Assembly (NCBI RefSeq): GCF_014174495.1
Contig: NZ_JACJHR010000050.1
Coordinates: forward strand, 1 to 64,000
DNA: 64,000 nt
Source: Amycolatopsis echigonensis
GTDB taxonomy: Bacteria > Actinomycetota > Actinomycetes > Mycobacteriales > Pseudonocardiaceae
Direction of reading: 5' to 3'
The position numbers and the translations under genes are program-made. Positions 50,938 to 59,372 of the stretch are shown piece after piece (positions within the stretch are counted from its first letter, which is position 1; each line of letters begins with the position of its first letter). The notes below the pieces were generated by a model, which saw nothing but the letters and a program-made list of their open reading frames with translations, did not search any database and was not told where the DNA came from.

Positions 50938-52083
50938 TCACTCCGCGAACGGACCGCCGTCCCCGAAGACCTGCTTCGCGAACCGTTCTCCCACCAACCG
51001 GTGCGTAGCCGCGTCCGGGTGCAGCGCGTCCGGCAGCGGATGTGCGGCGAAATCCTCTTCTCCGTACAGCGAAAGCCCGTCCACGTAATGCAACGCCGGA
51101 TCTTCCCGAGCGCGAACGGCCCGTTCCAGTTCTTCCCGGATCACCTTCAACGTCAGCTTCCCCTCCGCCACGGAGGCCGGGTCGCCGGTCGCGCGAAACT
51201 TGAGCGTTCCGCTGCTGAAGTCCGGCGCGCCCGGACCCGGCGTGTCCTCGTGGATCGGGCACAGCAGCGCCGAAATCACCACCAGCGGAACGTCCGGATG
51301 CCCCTCCCGGATCGTGTCCAGGAACCCGTGCACGGCCGGGCCGAAAGCGCGCAGCCGCATCAGGTCCGCGTTCACCACGTTGATCCCGAGCTTCACGCTC
51401 ACCAGGTCCGCGGGCGTGTCCCGCATCGCCCGCGCGGTGAACGGGTCCAGCAAAGCGCTCCCGCTGAAGCCCAGGTTGATCAGGTCCACCCCGGCAGCGG
51501 CGGCGGCCAGCGCGGGCCACGTCTGCGACGGGCCCGCCGCACCAGTGCCGTGGCTGATCGAGCTGCCGTGGTGCAGCCAGACGCGTCGCGCGGGCGGCAG
51601 CGGAGTGACCGGCGCGGTGGTGCGCAGTTCCAGCAGCCGAGTGGTTTCGTTGTACGGCAACCAGATCTCGACGTCCTTGACGCCGGAAGGCAGGTCGGAG
51701 AAGCGGACCGTGCCGGACGGGCCGGGGCGGGTTTCGCCGGCGCCGGTCATCATGTCGAGGATCAGTTCGTCGCCGCCGGAGACGGTCGCGGACCCTGCCG
51801 GGCGCCCGTTCAGCACCAGCTCGTACACGCCGTCCGGCAGCGGCGGCACGCCGACATAGCCGACCTTCGTGCGGTGGGTGTCCAGTTCGATCGCGCTCGA
51901 CTCGGTCCGGAACGCCAAGCGCACGCCGGACGGCTGGGTCTCGGCCATCGCGAGCCTGCTGTCGGTGTTCTGCGCCCGCGCGCGTGCGGTCAGCCGGTGC
52001 GGCAGCAAGCCCTGCGGCGTGCGTTCCAGCTCGAGTGCACCGCGCACGAACTCTTCGCCGATCTCGGTGGTGATCCACTGCAT
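50938..52083 (-). CDS. SGNH/GDSL-family hydrolase with N-terminal beta domain
   Basis: 381-aa esterase/lipase-like protein. The N-terminal 160 residues are beta-rich (VKDVEIWLPYNETTRLLELRT), like the carbohydrate-binding-like domain of some SGNH proteins. The catalytic part has block I HHGSSISHG (Ser near 184), block II NLGFSGSA, block III LGINVVN and block V DALHPDAATH with Asp and His. There is no signal peptide. It could remove acyl groups from sugars or lipids. ATG 52083 has weak GGCGG upstream. It is preceded by a small gene of unknown function 44 bases upstream on the same strand. Confidence 0.8.
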   Translation of the reverse strand: MQWITTEIGEEFVRGALELERTPQGLLPHRLTARARAQNTDSRLAMAETQPSGVRLAFRTESSAIELDTHRTKVGYVGVPPLPDGVYELVLNGRPAGSATVSGGDELILDMMTGAGETRPGPSGTVRFSDLPSGVKDVEIWLPYNETTRLLELRTTAPVTPLPPARRVWLHHGSSISHGTGAAGPSQTWPALAAAAAGVDLINLGFSGSALLDPFTARAMRDTPADLVSVKLGINVVNADLMRLRAFGPAVHGFLDTIREGHPDVPLVVISALLCPIHEDTPGPGAPDFSSGTLKFRATGDPASVAEGKLTLKVIREELERAVRAREDPALHYVDGLSLYGEEDFAAHPLPDALHPDAATHRLVGERFAKQVFGDGGPFAE

Positions 52084-52127
52084 GCCGCCGAGTCTGCCGT
52101 CCGCGGCGGCGCGCCGCCAACGGGATA

Positions 52128-52619
52128 TCAGCCGTCCCAGACCCCGGCGCCCTGGCGCACCACGGCGACCGGGGCGGCCTCGGCGGACGGCCACAGGTCC
52201 AGCACGTACCGGAAATGCTCGCCGAACTCGTGGTCGTGCCATTCCGCGTCCGGCGGCCCGCTCTCCACATAGGACACTCGGACCCGGTACCGGCCGGGCG
52301 GGACCGCGATCCGGTGCTCCCGGCCGGCGTAATCGGCGGGACCGGCCAGCGTCGCCTCGCCGCCGGGGACGTCGAGATCGGCTTCCACCACGTGGGACGC
52401 GTCCGGCAGCACTGGCGGCGCGGACGTGGCGACCGACACGTCGACCTCGACCCAGTCGGACCGCGCGGTCGCCACGGAGAGCGACGACGGCTCTACCGCG
52501 ACGCGGTGCTCCGACACCGCCTCGTCGGTCCACCCGCCGTCGCCGGGACGCCAGGCGTCCTTGTCCCGCAAGGAAAACTGCCGTTGCTCGGCATGCACCA
52601 GGTACCGCACGCGCCCCAC
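52128..52619 (-). CDS. Hypothetical beta-rich protein
   Basis: 163-aa (or 160-aa) acidic protein not confidently recognised. It alternates short strands, e.g. WVEVDVSVATSAPPVLPD, EHRIAVPPGRYRVRVSYVESG and HFRYVLDLWPS, which suggests a beta-sandwich. The pattern vaguely recalls the ComJ group, but I would not assign it. No signal peptide. The start may be GTG 52619 or GTG 52610; the second lies 7 bases after TAGCGT and would be leaderless. It is probably cotranscribed with the SGNH hydrolase gene. Confidence 0.6.
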   Translation of the reverse strand: MGRVRYLVHAEQRQFSLRDKDAWRPGDGGWTDEAVSEHRVAVEPSSLSVATARSDWVEVDVSVATSAPPVLPDASHVVEADLDVPGGEATLAGPADYAGREHRIAVPPGRYRVRVSYVESGPPDAEWHDHEFGEHFRYVLDLWPSAEAAPVAVVRQGAGVWDG

Positions 52620-52681
52620 GCTAGCCCACCGGAGCCGGGGGTCACCCGAACTGGGTTGCGCGAGCGGTTTAGCGTGGTGAT

Positions 52682-53920
52682 ATGACCACAGCTCCTGTCG
52701 ATGTCGACACTGCCCGTCGCGACTACGCCGCGCTGGTCGAGCGCGGCCTGTCCCTGGACATCACCCGCGGCAAGCCGTCGCCCCGGCAGCTCGACCTCTC
52801 CGCGGATCTCCTGACGCTGCCGAACGGCCAGTACAAGGCCGAGGACGGCACCGACACCCGCAACTACGGCGGGCTCAAGGGGCTGCCGGAGCTGCGCCGC
52901 GTCTTCGCCGGCGCCCTGCAGGTGCCGGTGGACCAGCTGTTCGCGGCCGGCAACTCCAGCCTGGAGCTGATGCACGACACCATCGCGCAGGCGATGCTGA
53001 GCACCCTGCCGGGCGCGCCGCGCCGCTGGGCCGACGAGCCCCGCATCGCGATGCTGTGCCCGGTGCCCGGCTACGACCGGCACTTCGCGCTCGCCGAGCG
53101 GTTCGGCATCGAGCTGATCCCGGTGCCGATGACCGAGACCGGCCCGGACATGGACGTCGTCGAGCGGCTCGTCGCCGAGGACGCCGCGGTCAAGGGCATC
53201 TGGTGCGTGCCGAAGTACTCCAACCCGACCGGCGTCACCTTCAGCGCCGAGGTCGCCGGACGGCTCGCCGCGATGCCGGCCGCCGCGCCGGACTTCCGGA
53301 TCATCTGGGACAACGCCTACGCGGTGCACCACCTCACCGACGACGAGCCGGAGCTGGCCGACATCCTCGCCCTCTGCGCCGAGGCCGGGAACCCGGACCG
53401 CGCGTTCGTGTTCGGCTCCACCTCGAAGATCACCTTCGCCGGGGCGGGCGTCGGGTTCTTCGGCGCGTCCGAGGCCAACCTCGCCTGGTGGCAGAGCGTG
53501 CTCAGCAAGCGCACCATCGGCCCGGACAAGGTCAACCAGCTGCGCCACGCGCTGTTCCTCAAGGACGCCGACGGCGTCCGCGCGCTGATGCGCAAGCACG
53601 CGGAGCTGATCGCGCCCAAGTTCGCCGCCGTCGACCGCATCCTCACCGAGGAGCTGAGCGACCTGGCGTCCTGGACCAAGCCGACCGGCGGCTACTTCAT
53701 CTCGCTGACCGTGCCCGAGGGCACCGCGAAGGAGGTCGTGCGGCTGGCCAAGGAGGCGGGCGTCGCGCTGACCCCGGCCGGGGCCACCCACCCGTACGGC
53801 AACGACCCGGCCGACGCGGTCATCCGCATCGCGCCGACCTTCCCCGAGCTGGCCGAGGTGGAGGAGGCCGTCCGCGCCCTCGCCGTCTGCGTGCGGCTCG
53901 CGGTCGCCCAGCGCGCCTGA
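52682..53920 (+). CDS. aspC: Aspartate aminotransferase, Rv3722c (AspC) type
   Basis: 412-aa fold-type I aminotransferase closely matching mycobacterial Rv3722c, the main aspartate aminotransferase there. Shared features: LDITRGKPSPRQLDLS at the start, DTRNYGGLKGLPELR, CPVPGYDRHFA, WCVPKYSNPTGVTFS, WDNAYAVHHL (Asp/Tyr contacting PLP) and the Schiff-base Lys in GSTSKITFAG (about residue 249). It links aspartate and glutamate with oxaloacetate and 2-oxoglutarate. ATG 52682 lies 6 bases after TAGCGT and has no Shine-Dalgarno, so it is probably leaderless. Confidence 0.9.
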   Translation: MTTAPVDVDTARRDYAALVERGLSLDITRGKPSPRQLDLSADLLTLPNGQYKAEDGTDTRNYGGLKGLPELRRVFAGALQVPVDQLFAAGNSSLELMHDTIAQAMLSTLPGAPRRWADEPRIAMLCPVPGYDRHFALAERFGIELIPVPMTETGPDMDVVERLVAEDAAVKGIWCVPKYSNPTGVTFSAEVAGRLAAMPAAAPDFRIIWDNAYAVHHLTDDEPELADILALCAEAGNPDRAFVFGSTSKITFAGAGVGFFGASEANLAWWQSVLSKRTIGPDKVNQLRHALFLKDADGVRALMRKHAELIAPKFAAVDRILTEELSDLASWTKPTGGYFISLTVPEGTAKEVVRLAKEAGVALTPAGATHPYGNDPADAVIRIAPTFPELAEVEEAVRALAVCVRLAVAQRA

Positions 53921-53986
53921 TCGACCGGTCTGTGCCGCCGCCACCCGCTACGGTGGCGGCGGCACAGTCGTATCCAGGGGGGCACG

Positions 53987-55081
53987 ATGCGGGTTTTGAT
54001 CGCCGGCGGCGGAGTCGCGGGCACGGTCACGGCGATGGCGCTGCGGCTCGCCGGGCATGAGCCGGTCGTGTACGAGGCGCATCCCAGCGGGGGAGCGGAC
54101 GCGGGCGCGTTTCTCGTCGTGATGCACAACGGCATGAACGCGTTGCGGGCAATCGACGCCGACACCCCGGTGATCGAGGCGTCCTTCGCTTCCACCGGCA
54201 TGGAGCTCGTCGGCCCGGACGGAACCACGCTCGGCGCGCACGAGTTCGACCCGGAACTCGACGGCCCGCGCACTCTCACGCGCGCGGCGCTTTACCGTGC
54301 GCTGCAACAAGAAGCGGAACGGCGGGGCATCGAGATCGTCCACGGCAAACGCTTGGTCTCCGCCGCCGACGGCGTCACCGCCACTTTCCAGGACGGCACC
54401 ACCGCGTCCGGCGATCTGCTCGTCGGCGCGGACGGTCTGCATTCCGTCGTCCGCACGCTCATCGACCCCGACGCCGAGCCGCCGCGCTTCACCGGCTTGA
54501 CCGTCGTTTACGGCTACACCCGCGCCGAAGGTCTTCCCGCCGCGCCCGGCATCTACCGCATGTTCCGCGGCAGCCGCGCCGCGTTCGGCTACACCACCGA
54601 CCCGGACGGCGCGACGTACTGGTTCGCGCGCGTCCCCGACCGCGAACGCTCGCGCGCCGAGATCGCCGCCGTCACCCCGGAAGGCTGGCGCGAGTTCACC
54701 CATGCCGCCTTCGCGGACGACCCGCTGCCGTGCGCCGCGATCGTGGCCGCGACCGGCGACGACGTGCACGGCGGCCACTCCTACGACCTGCCGACCACCC
54801 GCGTGTGGTCGACGTCGTCGATGGTCCTGGCCGGAGACGCCGCGCACGCAGCCTCCCCGGCGGCCGGGCAAGGCGCCTCGATGGCGCTGGAAGACGCGGT
54901 GGTGCTCGGCCAGTGCCTGCGCGATCTGCCGGACGCGCCCGCCGCGTTCGCCGCTTACGACCGGCTGCGGCGCGCCCGGGTCGAGAAGCTCGTGGCGGCC
55001 AGCGCGGGCCAGGACGTCGGCGGCGAGCGAGGCTGGGCATACCGGCATCATCTGGACTGGACCGCGCGAATCACAGCGTGA
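53987..55081 (+). CDS. FAD-dependent monooxygenase
   Basis: 364-aa flavoprotein of the PHBH/UbiH-like monooxygenase group. The N-terminal Rossmann motif GGGVAG (residues 7-12), the NADPH/FAD segment LLVGADGLHSVVR (DG motif, near residue 145), and the GD motif VLAGDAAHAASPAAGQGASMALEDAVVLG (about 280-308). The enzyme would hydroxylate a small aromatic or polycyclic substrate. It is 66 bases after aspC with GGGGGGG upstream of ATG 53987. No pathway genes are adjacent, so the substrate is open. Confidence 0.88.
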   Translation: MRVLIAGGGVAGTVTAMALRLAGHEPVVYEAHPSGGADAGAFLVVMHNGMNALRAIDADTPVIEASFASTGMELVGPDGTTLGAHEFDPELDGPRTLTRAALYRALQQEAERRGIEIVHGKRLVSAADGVTATFQDGTTASGDLLVGADGLHSVVRTLIDPDAEPPRFTGLTVVYGYTRAEGLPAAPGIYRMFRGSRAAFGYTTDPDGATYWFARVPDRERSRAEIAAVTPEGWREFTHAAFADDPLPCAAIVAATGDDVHGGHSYDLPTTRVWSTSSMVLAGDAAHAASPAAGQGASMALEDAVVLGQCLRDLPDAPAAFAAYDRLRRARVEKLVAASAGQDVGGERGWAYRHHLDWTARITA

Positions 55082-55108
55082 GCGGCCCGCCGACGATACG
55101 ATCCGCGC

Positions 55109-55582
55109 ATGACTCAAGCCGCGCCACCTCAGCAGTTCCCGATCCTGCTGTCGACCATGAACGATCTGCCCGGGTACCGCGTAGTCCGCGTGTTCGGCGA
55201 GGTTTTCGGGCTCACCGTCCGCAGCCGCAACATGTTCTCCAACATCGGCTCCGGGTTCAAGGCGATGGGAGGCGGCGAGCTCAAGGGGCTCACGAAGCTG
55301 CTGTCCGACTCGCGCCACGAAGCCCTCTTCCGGCTGTGCCAGGAAGGCATGCAGCACGGGGCCAACGCGGTGCTGGCGTTGCGCTTCGACTGCAACGAGA
55401 TCGCCGGCACGGCCAGCGAAATCGCCGCGTACGGCACCGCGGTGTACGTGGTCCCGGAGGGCGCTCCGCAGCAGCAGCAACAGCAGGCGCCCCAGCAGCA
55501 GGCTCCGCACCAGCAGCAGGCCCCGCAGCAGTACGCGCAGGCGCCGCAGCAGCAATACCAGGCTCAGCCGCCGCAGGCCTGA
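55109..55582 (+). CDS. YbjQ/UPF0145-like protein with Gln-rich C-terminus
   Basis: 157-aa protein. Residues 8-118 form the YbjQ (UPF0145, heavy-metal-binding-like) domain: LLSTMNDLPGYRVVRVFGEVFGLTVRSRNMFSN, ANAVLALRFDC and TASEIAAYGTAVYVV. The last 40 residues are a Gln/Ala/Pro tail (QQQQQQAPQQQ...), probably disordered. The domain forms pentamers in known structures, but its role is unknown. ATG 55109 lies 6 bases after TACGAT, so initiation may be leaderless. The gene is 27 bases from the monooxygenase. Confidence 0.8.
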   Translation: MTQAAPPQQFPILLSTMNDLPGYRVVRVFGEVFGLTVRSRNMFSNIGSGFKAMGGGELKGLTKLLSDSRHEALFRLCQEGMQHGANAVLALRFDCNEIAGTASEIAAYGTAVYVVPEGAPQQQQQQAPQQQAPHQQQAPQQYAQAPQQQYQAQPPQA

Positions 55583-55736
55583 GCGCCACGGCAGGCTTGC
55601 CCGTGCGTCCGGCCGTCCGGTGGATGCACTGGCGCTAGCGGGCGAGGCCGGAAAACGTCTTCTCCGCCCCGGACAGCGGCCCCGGTGCGCAACCCGTTGA
55701 TCGCGGAGACGAAGGACTCGGCCAAGGCGTGACGGA

Positions 55737-55776
55737 CGAAAAAGGCCCGCACCGGGAATGGTGCGGGCCTTCTTTC
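55737..55776 (-). terminator. Terminator of fadD15 (minus strand), with T-run
   Basis: AAGGCCCGCACC (55742-55753) and GGTGCGGGCCTT (55760-55771) form a perfect 12-bp stem with a 6-base loop. In minus-strand RNA it is followed by TTTTCGTC, a rare classical T-run terminator in this window, 8 bases past the fadD15 stop. Confidence 0.9.
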
Positions 55777-55783
55777 GTCCGGG

Positions 55784-57580
55784 TCACTTCCGGTACAGCG
55801 CCTCGATGTCGGAGGCGTAGTTCTTGTTCACCACGTTCCGCTTCAGCTTCAGGCTCGGCGTGATCTCGCCGCCCGCCTCGGTGAAGTCGTTCGCCAGCAC
55901 GGTGAACTTCTTGATCGCCTCCGCGTGCGACACCTGCTTGTTCGCCTCGTCGACCGCCGCCTGGATCTCCGCGCGCAGGTCCGCGTCGTCGGCCAGTTCG
56001 GAGACCGTCGCCGCTTCCGGCTTGCCGTGCTGGGCTTTCCAGGCCGGGAAGTACTCCTCGTCGATCGTCACCAGCGCGGCGATGAACGGCCGCTGGTCGC
56101 CGACCACCATCACCTGGCTCACCAGCGGCGCGGCCTTGATGGTGTCCTCGAGCCCGGACGGGGCGACGTTCTTGCCGCCCGCCGTCACGATGATCTCCTT
56201 CTTGCGGCCGGTGATCTTGAGGAAGCCTTCCTCGTCCAGCTCGCCGAGATCGCCGGTGTGGAACCAGCCGTCGGTGAGAGCTTCCGCGGTCGCCTCCGGG
56301 TTGTTGTAGTACCGGCCGAACACGACGTCGCCCTTGAGCAGGACCTCGCCGTCCTCGGCGATGCGCACCGAGGTGCCCGCGACCGGACGCCCGACGGTGC
56401 CGACGCGGAACGCCGCGCTGGTGTTCACGTTCGCCGCGGCGGACGTTTCGGTGAGGCCGTAGCCCTCGAACACCGGCACGCCGATGCCGCGGAAGAAGTG
56501 TGCCAGCCGTGCGCCGAGCGGGGCTCCGCCGGACACCGCGGCGATGCAGCGGCCGCCCAGCGCGGCGCGGAGCTTGCCGTACACCAGCTTGTCGAACATC
56601 AGGTGCTTCGCGCGCAGGCCGAGCCCGGCGCCGCCCTTTTCCTGCGCCTCGCTGTACGCGACCGCGGTGGCCTCGGCGGCGTCGAAGATCTTGCCCTTGC
56701 CGTCGGCGTGCGCCTTCTGCTTGGCGGTGTTGTAGACCTTCTCGAACACGCGCGGCACGGCGACCACGAACGTCGGCCGGAAGGTGCCGAGGTCCGGGAC
56801 CAGATTCTTCACGTCCGGCGTGTGGCCGAGAGTGACGCGGGCGGTGAGCGCGGTGATCGCGATCGCGCGGGCGAGGATGTGCGCCAGCGGCAGGAAGCAC
56901 AGCAGCGAGTTGCCCTGCTCCATCAGCTCCGGGAAGGCCTCGATGTCCGCGCGGATCTCGGCGAGCAGGTTCCGGTGGGTCAGCTCGACGCCCTTGGGCC
57001 GCCCGGTGGTGCCCGAGGTGTAGACGATGGTGGCCGTCTCGTTCGCGGTCACGCCGCGGCGGCGGGTGTGCAGGTCCTCGTCGGAGACCTCGGCGCCCAG
57101 CGCGGTCAGCTCGTCGACCGCGGGGGAGCCGCCCTCGATCTGCCAGGTGTGCTCCAGTGTGCTGAGCCGCCCGCTGACCTCCTCGACCGCTTTCCGGTGC
57201 GCGGAGGTCTCCACGACGACGGCCTTGGCCGCCGAATCGGAAAGGATCCAGTACACCTGTTCGGGCGAAGACGTTTCGTAGATCGGCACGGTGATCGCGC
57301 CGGCGGCCCAGATCGCGAAGTCGACCAGCGTCCACTCGTAGCGGGTCTTCGACATCAGCGCGACCCGGTCGCCGTGCCCGACGCCCGCCGCGATCAGGCC
57401 CTTGGCCACGGCCGCGACCTGGTCGGCGAAGTCCTTCGCGGTCACGTCGAGCCAGGTGCCCTCGACCTGCCTGCGGAAGCTGACCACGTCGGAGAACCGC
57501 TCCGCGTTCGCCCAGACGACATCGGCCAGGTTCTCGTCGTCGGTCACCGGTTTCCCGGCGGGGGCGCTGTATTCGCGCAC
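55784..57580 (-). CDS. fadD15: Long-chain fatty acid-CoA ligase, FadD15-like
   Basis: 598-aa adenylate-forming enzyme that activates long-chain fatty acids to acyl-CoA. AMP-binding motif TIVYTSGTTGRPKGVELTH (about residue 185), YGLTETSA (near 360), TGDLGELDEEGFLKITGRKKE (near 430) and the C-terminal catalytic-Lys region with SLKLKRNVV. Length and motifs match mycobacterial FadD15 (Rv2187c). The Rv2186c-Rv2183c-like genes lie next to it here, now divergent. GTG 57580 follows GGAGGT. A strong terminator lies at its end. Confidence 0.92.
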   Translation of the reverse strand: MREYSAPAGKPVTDDENLADVVWANAERFSDVVSFRRQVEGTWLDVTAKDFADQVAAVAKGLIAAGVGHGDRVALMSKTRYEWTLVDFAIWAAGAITVPIYETSSPEQVYWILSDSAAKAVVVETSAHRKAVEEVSGRLSTLEHTWQIEGGSPAVDELTALGAEVSDEDLHTRRRGVTANETATIVYTSGTTGRPKGVELTHRNLLAEIRADIEAFPELMEQGNSLLCFLPLAHILARAIAITALTARVTLGHTPDVKNLVPDLGTFRPTFVVAVPRVFEKVYNTAKQKAHADGKGKIFDAAEATAVAYSEAQEKGGAGLGLRAKHLMFDKLVYGKLRAALGGRCIAAVSGGAPLGARLAHFFRGIGVPVFEGYGLTETSAAANVNTSAAFRVGTVGRPVAGTSVRIAEDGEVLLKGDVVFGRYYNNPEATAEALTDGWFHTGDLGELDEEGFLKITGRKKEIIVTAGGKNVAPSGLEDTIKAAPLVSQVMVVGDQRPFIAALVTIDEEYFPAWKAQHGKPEAATVSELADDADLRAEIQAAVDEANKQVSHAEAIKKFTVLANDFTEAGGEITPSLKLKRNVVNKNYASDIEALYRK

Positions 57581-57692
57581 GTGGACCTCCGTGTTCGACG
57601 CGTGCGGTTACCCGCCAGTCAACTTAGCGTGCCGTAGACCTTAAGACCATGCTGGCACGGGGCGCGCGGCGAGGTCGTGACATCGTGTCCGG

Positions 57693-58103
57693 GTGCACGA
57701 ACCACCAGCTCTCGATCTCGTCGACGAGACCTTCCTCGTGGTGCCCCCGTCCACCGTCGCGGCGGCGTTCGCCGACCCGCGCTCGTGGCGGCGGTACTGG
57801 CCCGACCTGGAGTTGCGGGTCTACACCGACCGGGGGGACAAGGGACTGCGCTGGACCGTCACGGGCGCCTTGATCGGTACCATGGAGGTCTGGCTGGAAC
57901 CCGTTCTCGACGGCACCGTCCTGCACTACTTCCTGCGGGCCACGCCGGCCGGTCCCCGCGGCGTCCCGCGCGAGCTGAGCCCGCGCGAACTGCGCCGCGA
58001 ATTCGACCGGCGGGCGCGCGCGGCGAAGGACGTGGCGCTGGGGCTGAAGGAGATCCTCGAGGACGGGCGCGAGCCGGGGGTTCCGCCCCGGACCGTCGAG
58101 TAG
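57693..58103 (+). CDS. Polyketide-cyclase/SRPBCC-like protein (Rv2186c-like)
   Basis: 136-aa protein with a START/SRPBCC-like pattern: DLVDETFLVVPPSTVAAAFADPRSWRRYWPDLELRVY at the start, a core beta sheet (LRWTVTGALIGTMEVWLEPVLDGTVLHYF) and a long C-terminal helix (RREFDRRARAAKDVALGLKEIL). Such domains hold hydrophobic ligands. Mycobacterial Rv2186c is similar in size (129 aa) and position next to fadD15. GTG 57693 has no clear Shine-Dalgarno. It opens an operon of at least six genes on the plus strand. Confidence 0.75.
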   Translation: MHEPPALDLVDETFLVVPPSTVAAAFADPRSWRRYWPDLELRVYTDRGDKGLRWTVTGALIGTMEVWLEPVLDGTVLHYFLRATPAGPRGVPRELSPRELRREFDRRARAAKDVALGLKEILEDGREPGVPPRTVE

Positions 58104-58112
58104 GAGGCTCTT

Positions 58113-58907
58113 GTGCGGGTTCACGTCGTTTCGGACGTGCACGGCAACGCCGACGCGCTGAAGCGGGCGGGGGACGGGGCGGACGCGCTGGTCGTGCTCG
58201 GCGACCTGCTCGACTTCGTCGACTACCACGACCACGACAAAGGCATCATGGGCGTGCTGTTCGGCGCGGAGAAGGTCGGCGAGTTCGCCCGCCTGCGCCG
58301 CGAAGGCACCAGGGACGAGACGGTCGCCTACTCGCGCACGCTCTGGGCCACCCTGGACGATCCGGCCGCTGCGGTCGACGAAGCGATCCGGGAGCAGTAC
58401 TCCACGTTGTTCGCCTCGATGACCGCGCCGACGTACGCGATCCCCGGCAATGTCGACGCTCCGTCGGCGTGGCCGGACTTCGCCGGCGAGGGCGTGCACC
58501 TGGTCGACGGCGAGGTCGTCTCCATCGGCGGCCTGCGGTTCGGCTTCGCCGGCGGCGCGGTGCTGCCCGACGGCGTGCTCCCGCGTCCGCGCAAGGGCGC
58601 GGCGTGGCGGCCGTACCTGCGGGCGCGCGAGGAGTTCGACGCGGCGGTTTCGCTGCTGGAGGAGGTCGACGTCCTCTGCACGCACATCCCGCCCGCGGTG
58701 CCCGAACTGACCTACGACGTGGTCGCGCGCCGTGCCGAACTCGGGTCGAAGGCGCTGCTGGACCTGATCCAGCGGCAGCGTCCGCGCTGGTCGGTGTTCG
58801 GGCACGTGCACCAGCCGCTGGCCGTGCGGCGCCGGGTCGGGCACACCGAGTGCCGTAACGTAGGTCACTTCAAGGAGACCGGGCAGCCCTACGTGCTGCG
58901 CTGGTGA
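58113..58907 (+). CDS. Metallophosphoesterase family protein
   Basis: 264-aa calcineurin-like phosphoesterase. Metal-binding motifs: SDVHGN (D8, H10), GDLLDFVDYHDHD (near 33), the GN of PGNVDAP, THIPP and the final GHVHQPL. It probably hydrolyses phosphodiesters, maybe of cyclic nucleotides or cell-wall precursors, but the substrate is unknown. The DxxGN order is intact, so it should be active. GTG 58113 follows AGGAGG, 10 bases after the previous stop. It is followed 27 bases later by the SRPBCC gene. Confidence 0.85.
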   Translation: MRVHVVSDVHGNADALKRAGDGADALVVLGDLLDFVDYHDHDKGIMGVLFGAEKVGEFARLRREGTRDETVAYSRTLWATLDDPAAAVDEAIREQYSTLFASMTAPTYAIPGNVDAPSAWPDFAGEGVHLVDGEVVSIGGLRFGFAGGAVLPDGVLPRPRKGAAWRPYLRAREEFDAAVSLLEEVDVLCTHIPPAVPELTYDVVARRAELGSKALLDLIQRQRPRWSVFGHVHQPLAVRRRVGHTECRNVGHFKETGQPYVLRW

Positions 58908-58934
58908 CTGTGCTCTCCGGCTACGCTTCGTCCC

Positions 58935-59372
58935 ATGGCCGAGCAGTCCACGCAGTCCATCGAGGTCGACGCCGAGCCCGCACGGGTGATGTCGGTGATC
59001 TCCGATTTCCCCGCGTACCCGGAGTGGGCCAAGGCGGTCCGCGAGACCGAGGTGCTCGCGACCGACGACGCGGGCCGGGCGAAGCAGGTGAAGCTCACCC
59101 TCGACGCCGGGCCGATCAAGGACGTGTACACGCTCGAGTACGACTGGGACGAATCCGGTCTCGGAGTCAGCTGGCATCTGGTCAAGGGCCAGATGCAGAA
59201 GGCGCAGAACGGCCGGTACGCGCTCGAACCGCTCGGCGGCGGGCGCACCCGCGTCACCTACACGCTGTCGGTGGAGCTGGCCCTGCCGATGATCGGCCTG
59301 CTGCGGCGCAAGGCGGAGAAGATGGTCATGGACACGGCGCTCAAGGAGCTCAAGCGCAGGGCCGAGGGCTAG
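58935..59372 (+). CDS. SRPBCC family protein (TB16.3/Rv2185c-like)
   Basis: 145-aa START-like protein close to mycobacterial TB16.3 (Rv2185c): IEVDAEPARVMSVISDFPAYPEWAKAVRETEVLATDD, VKLTLDAGPIKDVYTLEYDWDE, and a C-terminal helix RRKAEKMVMDTALKELKRRAE. It is expected to bind a hydrophobic ligand in the cytosol; the role is unknown. The gene ends exactly where the ArsA-like ATPase starts (TAG-ATG with no gap), indicating coupling, as in mycobacteria. Confidence 0.85.
   Translation: MAEQSTQSIEVDAEPARVMSVISDFPAYPEWAKAVRETEVLATDDAGRAKQVKLTLDAGPIKDVYTLEYDWDESGLGVSWHLVKGQMQKAQNGRYALEPLGGGRTRVTYTLSVELALPMIGLLRRKAEKMVMDTALKELKRRAEG

Noticed and set aside
50468-51088. Intact 206-residue NmrA-like protein extending through the palindrome
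   Set aside because: Residues after the palindrome are read from the antisense of the SGNH hydrolase gene and do not resemble the family; the N-terminal cofactor motif is missing.
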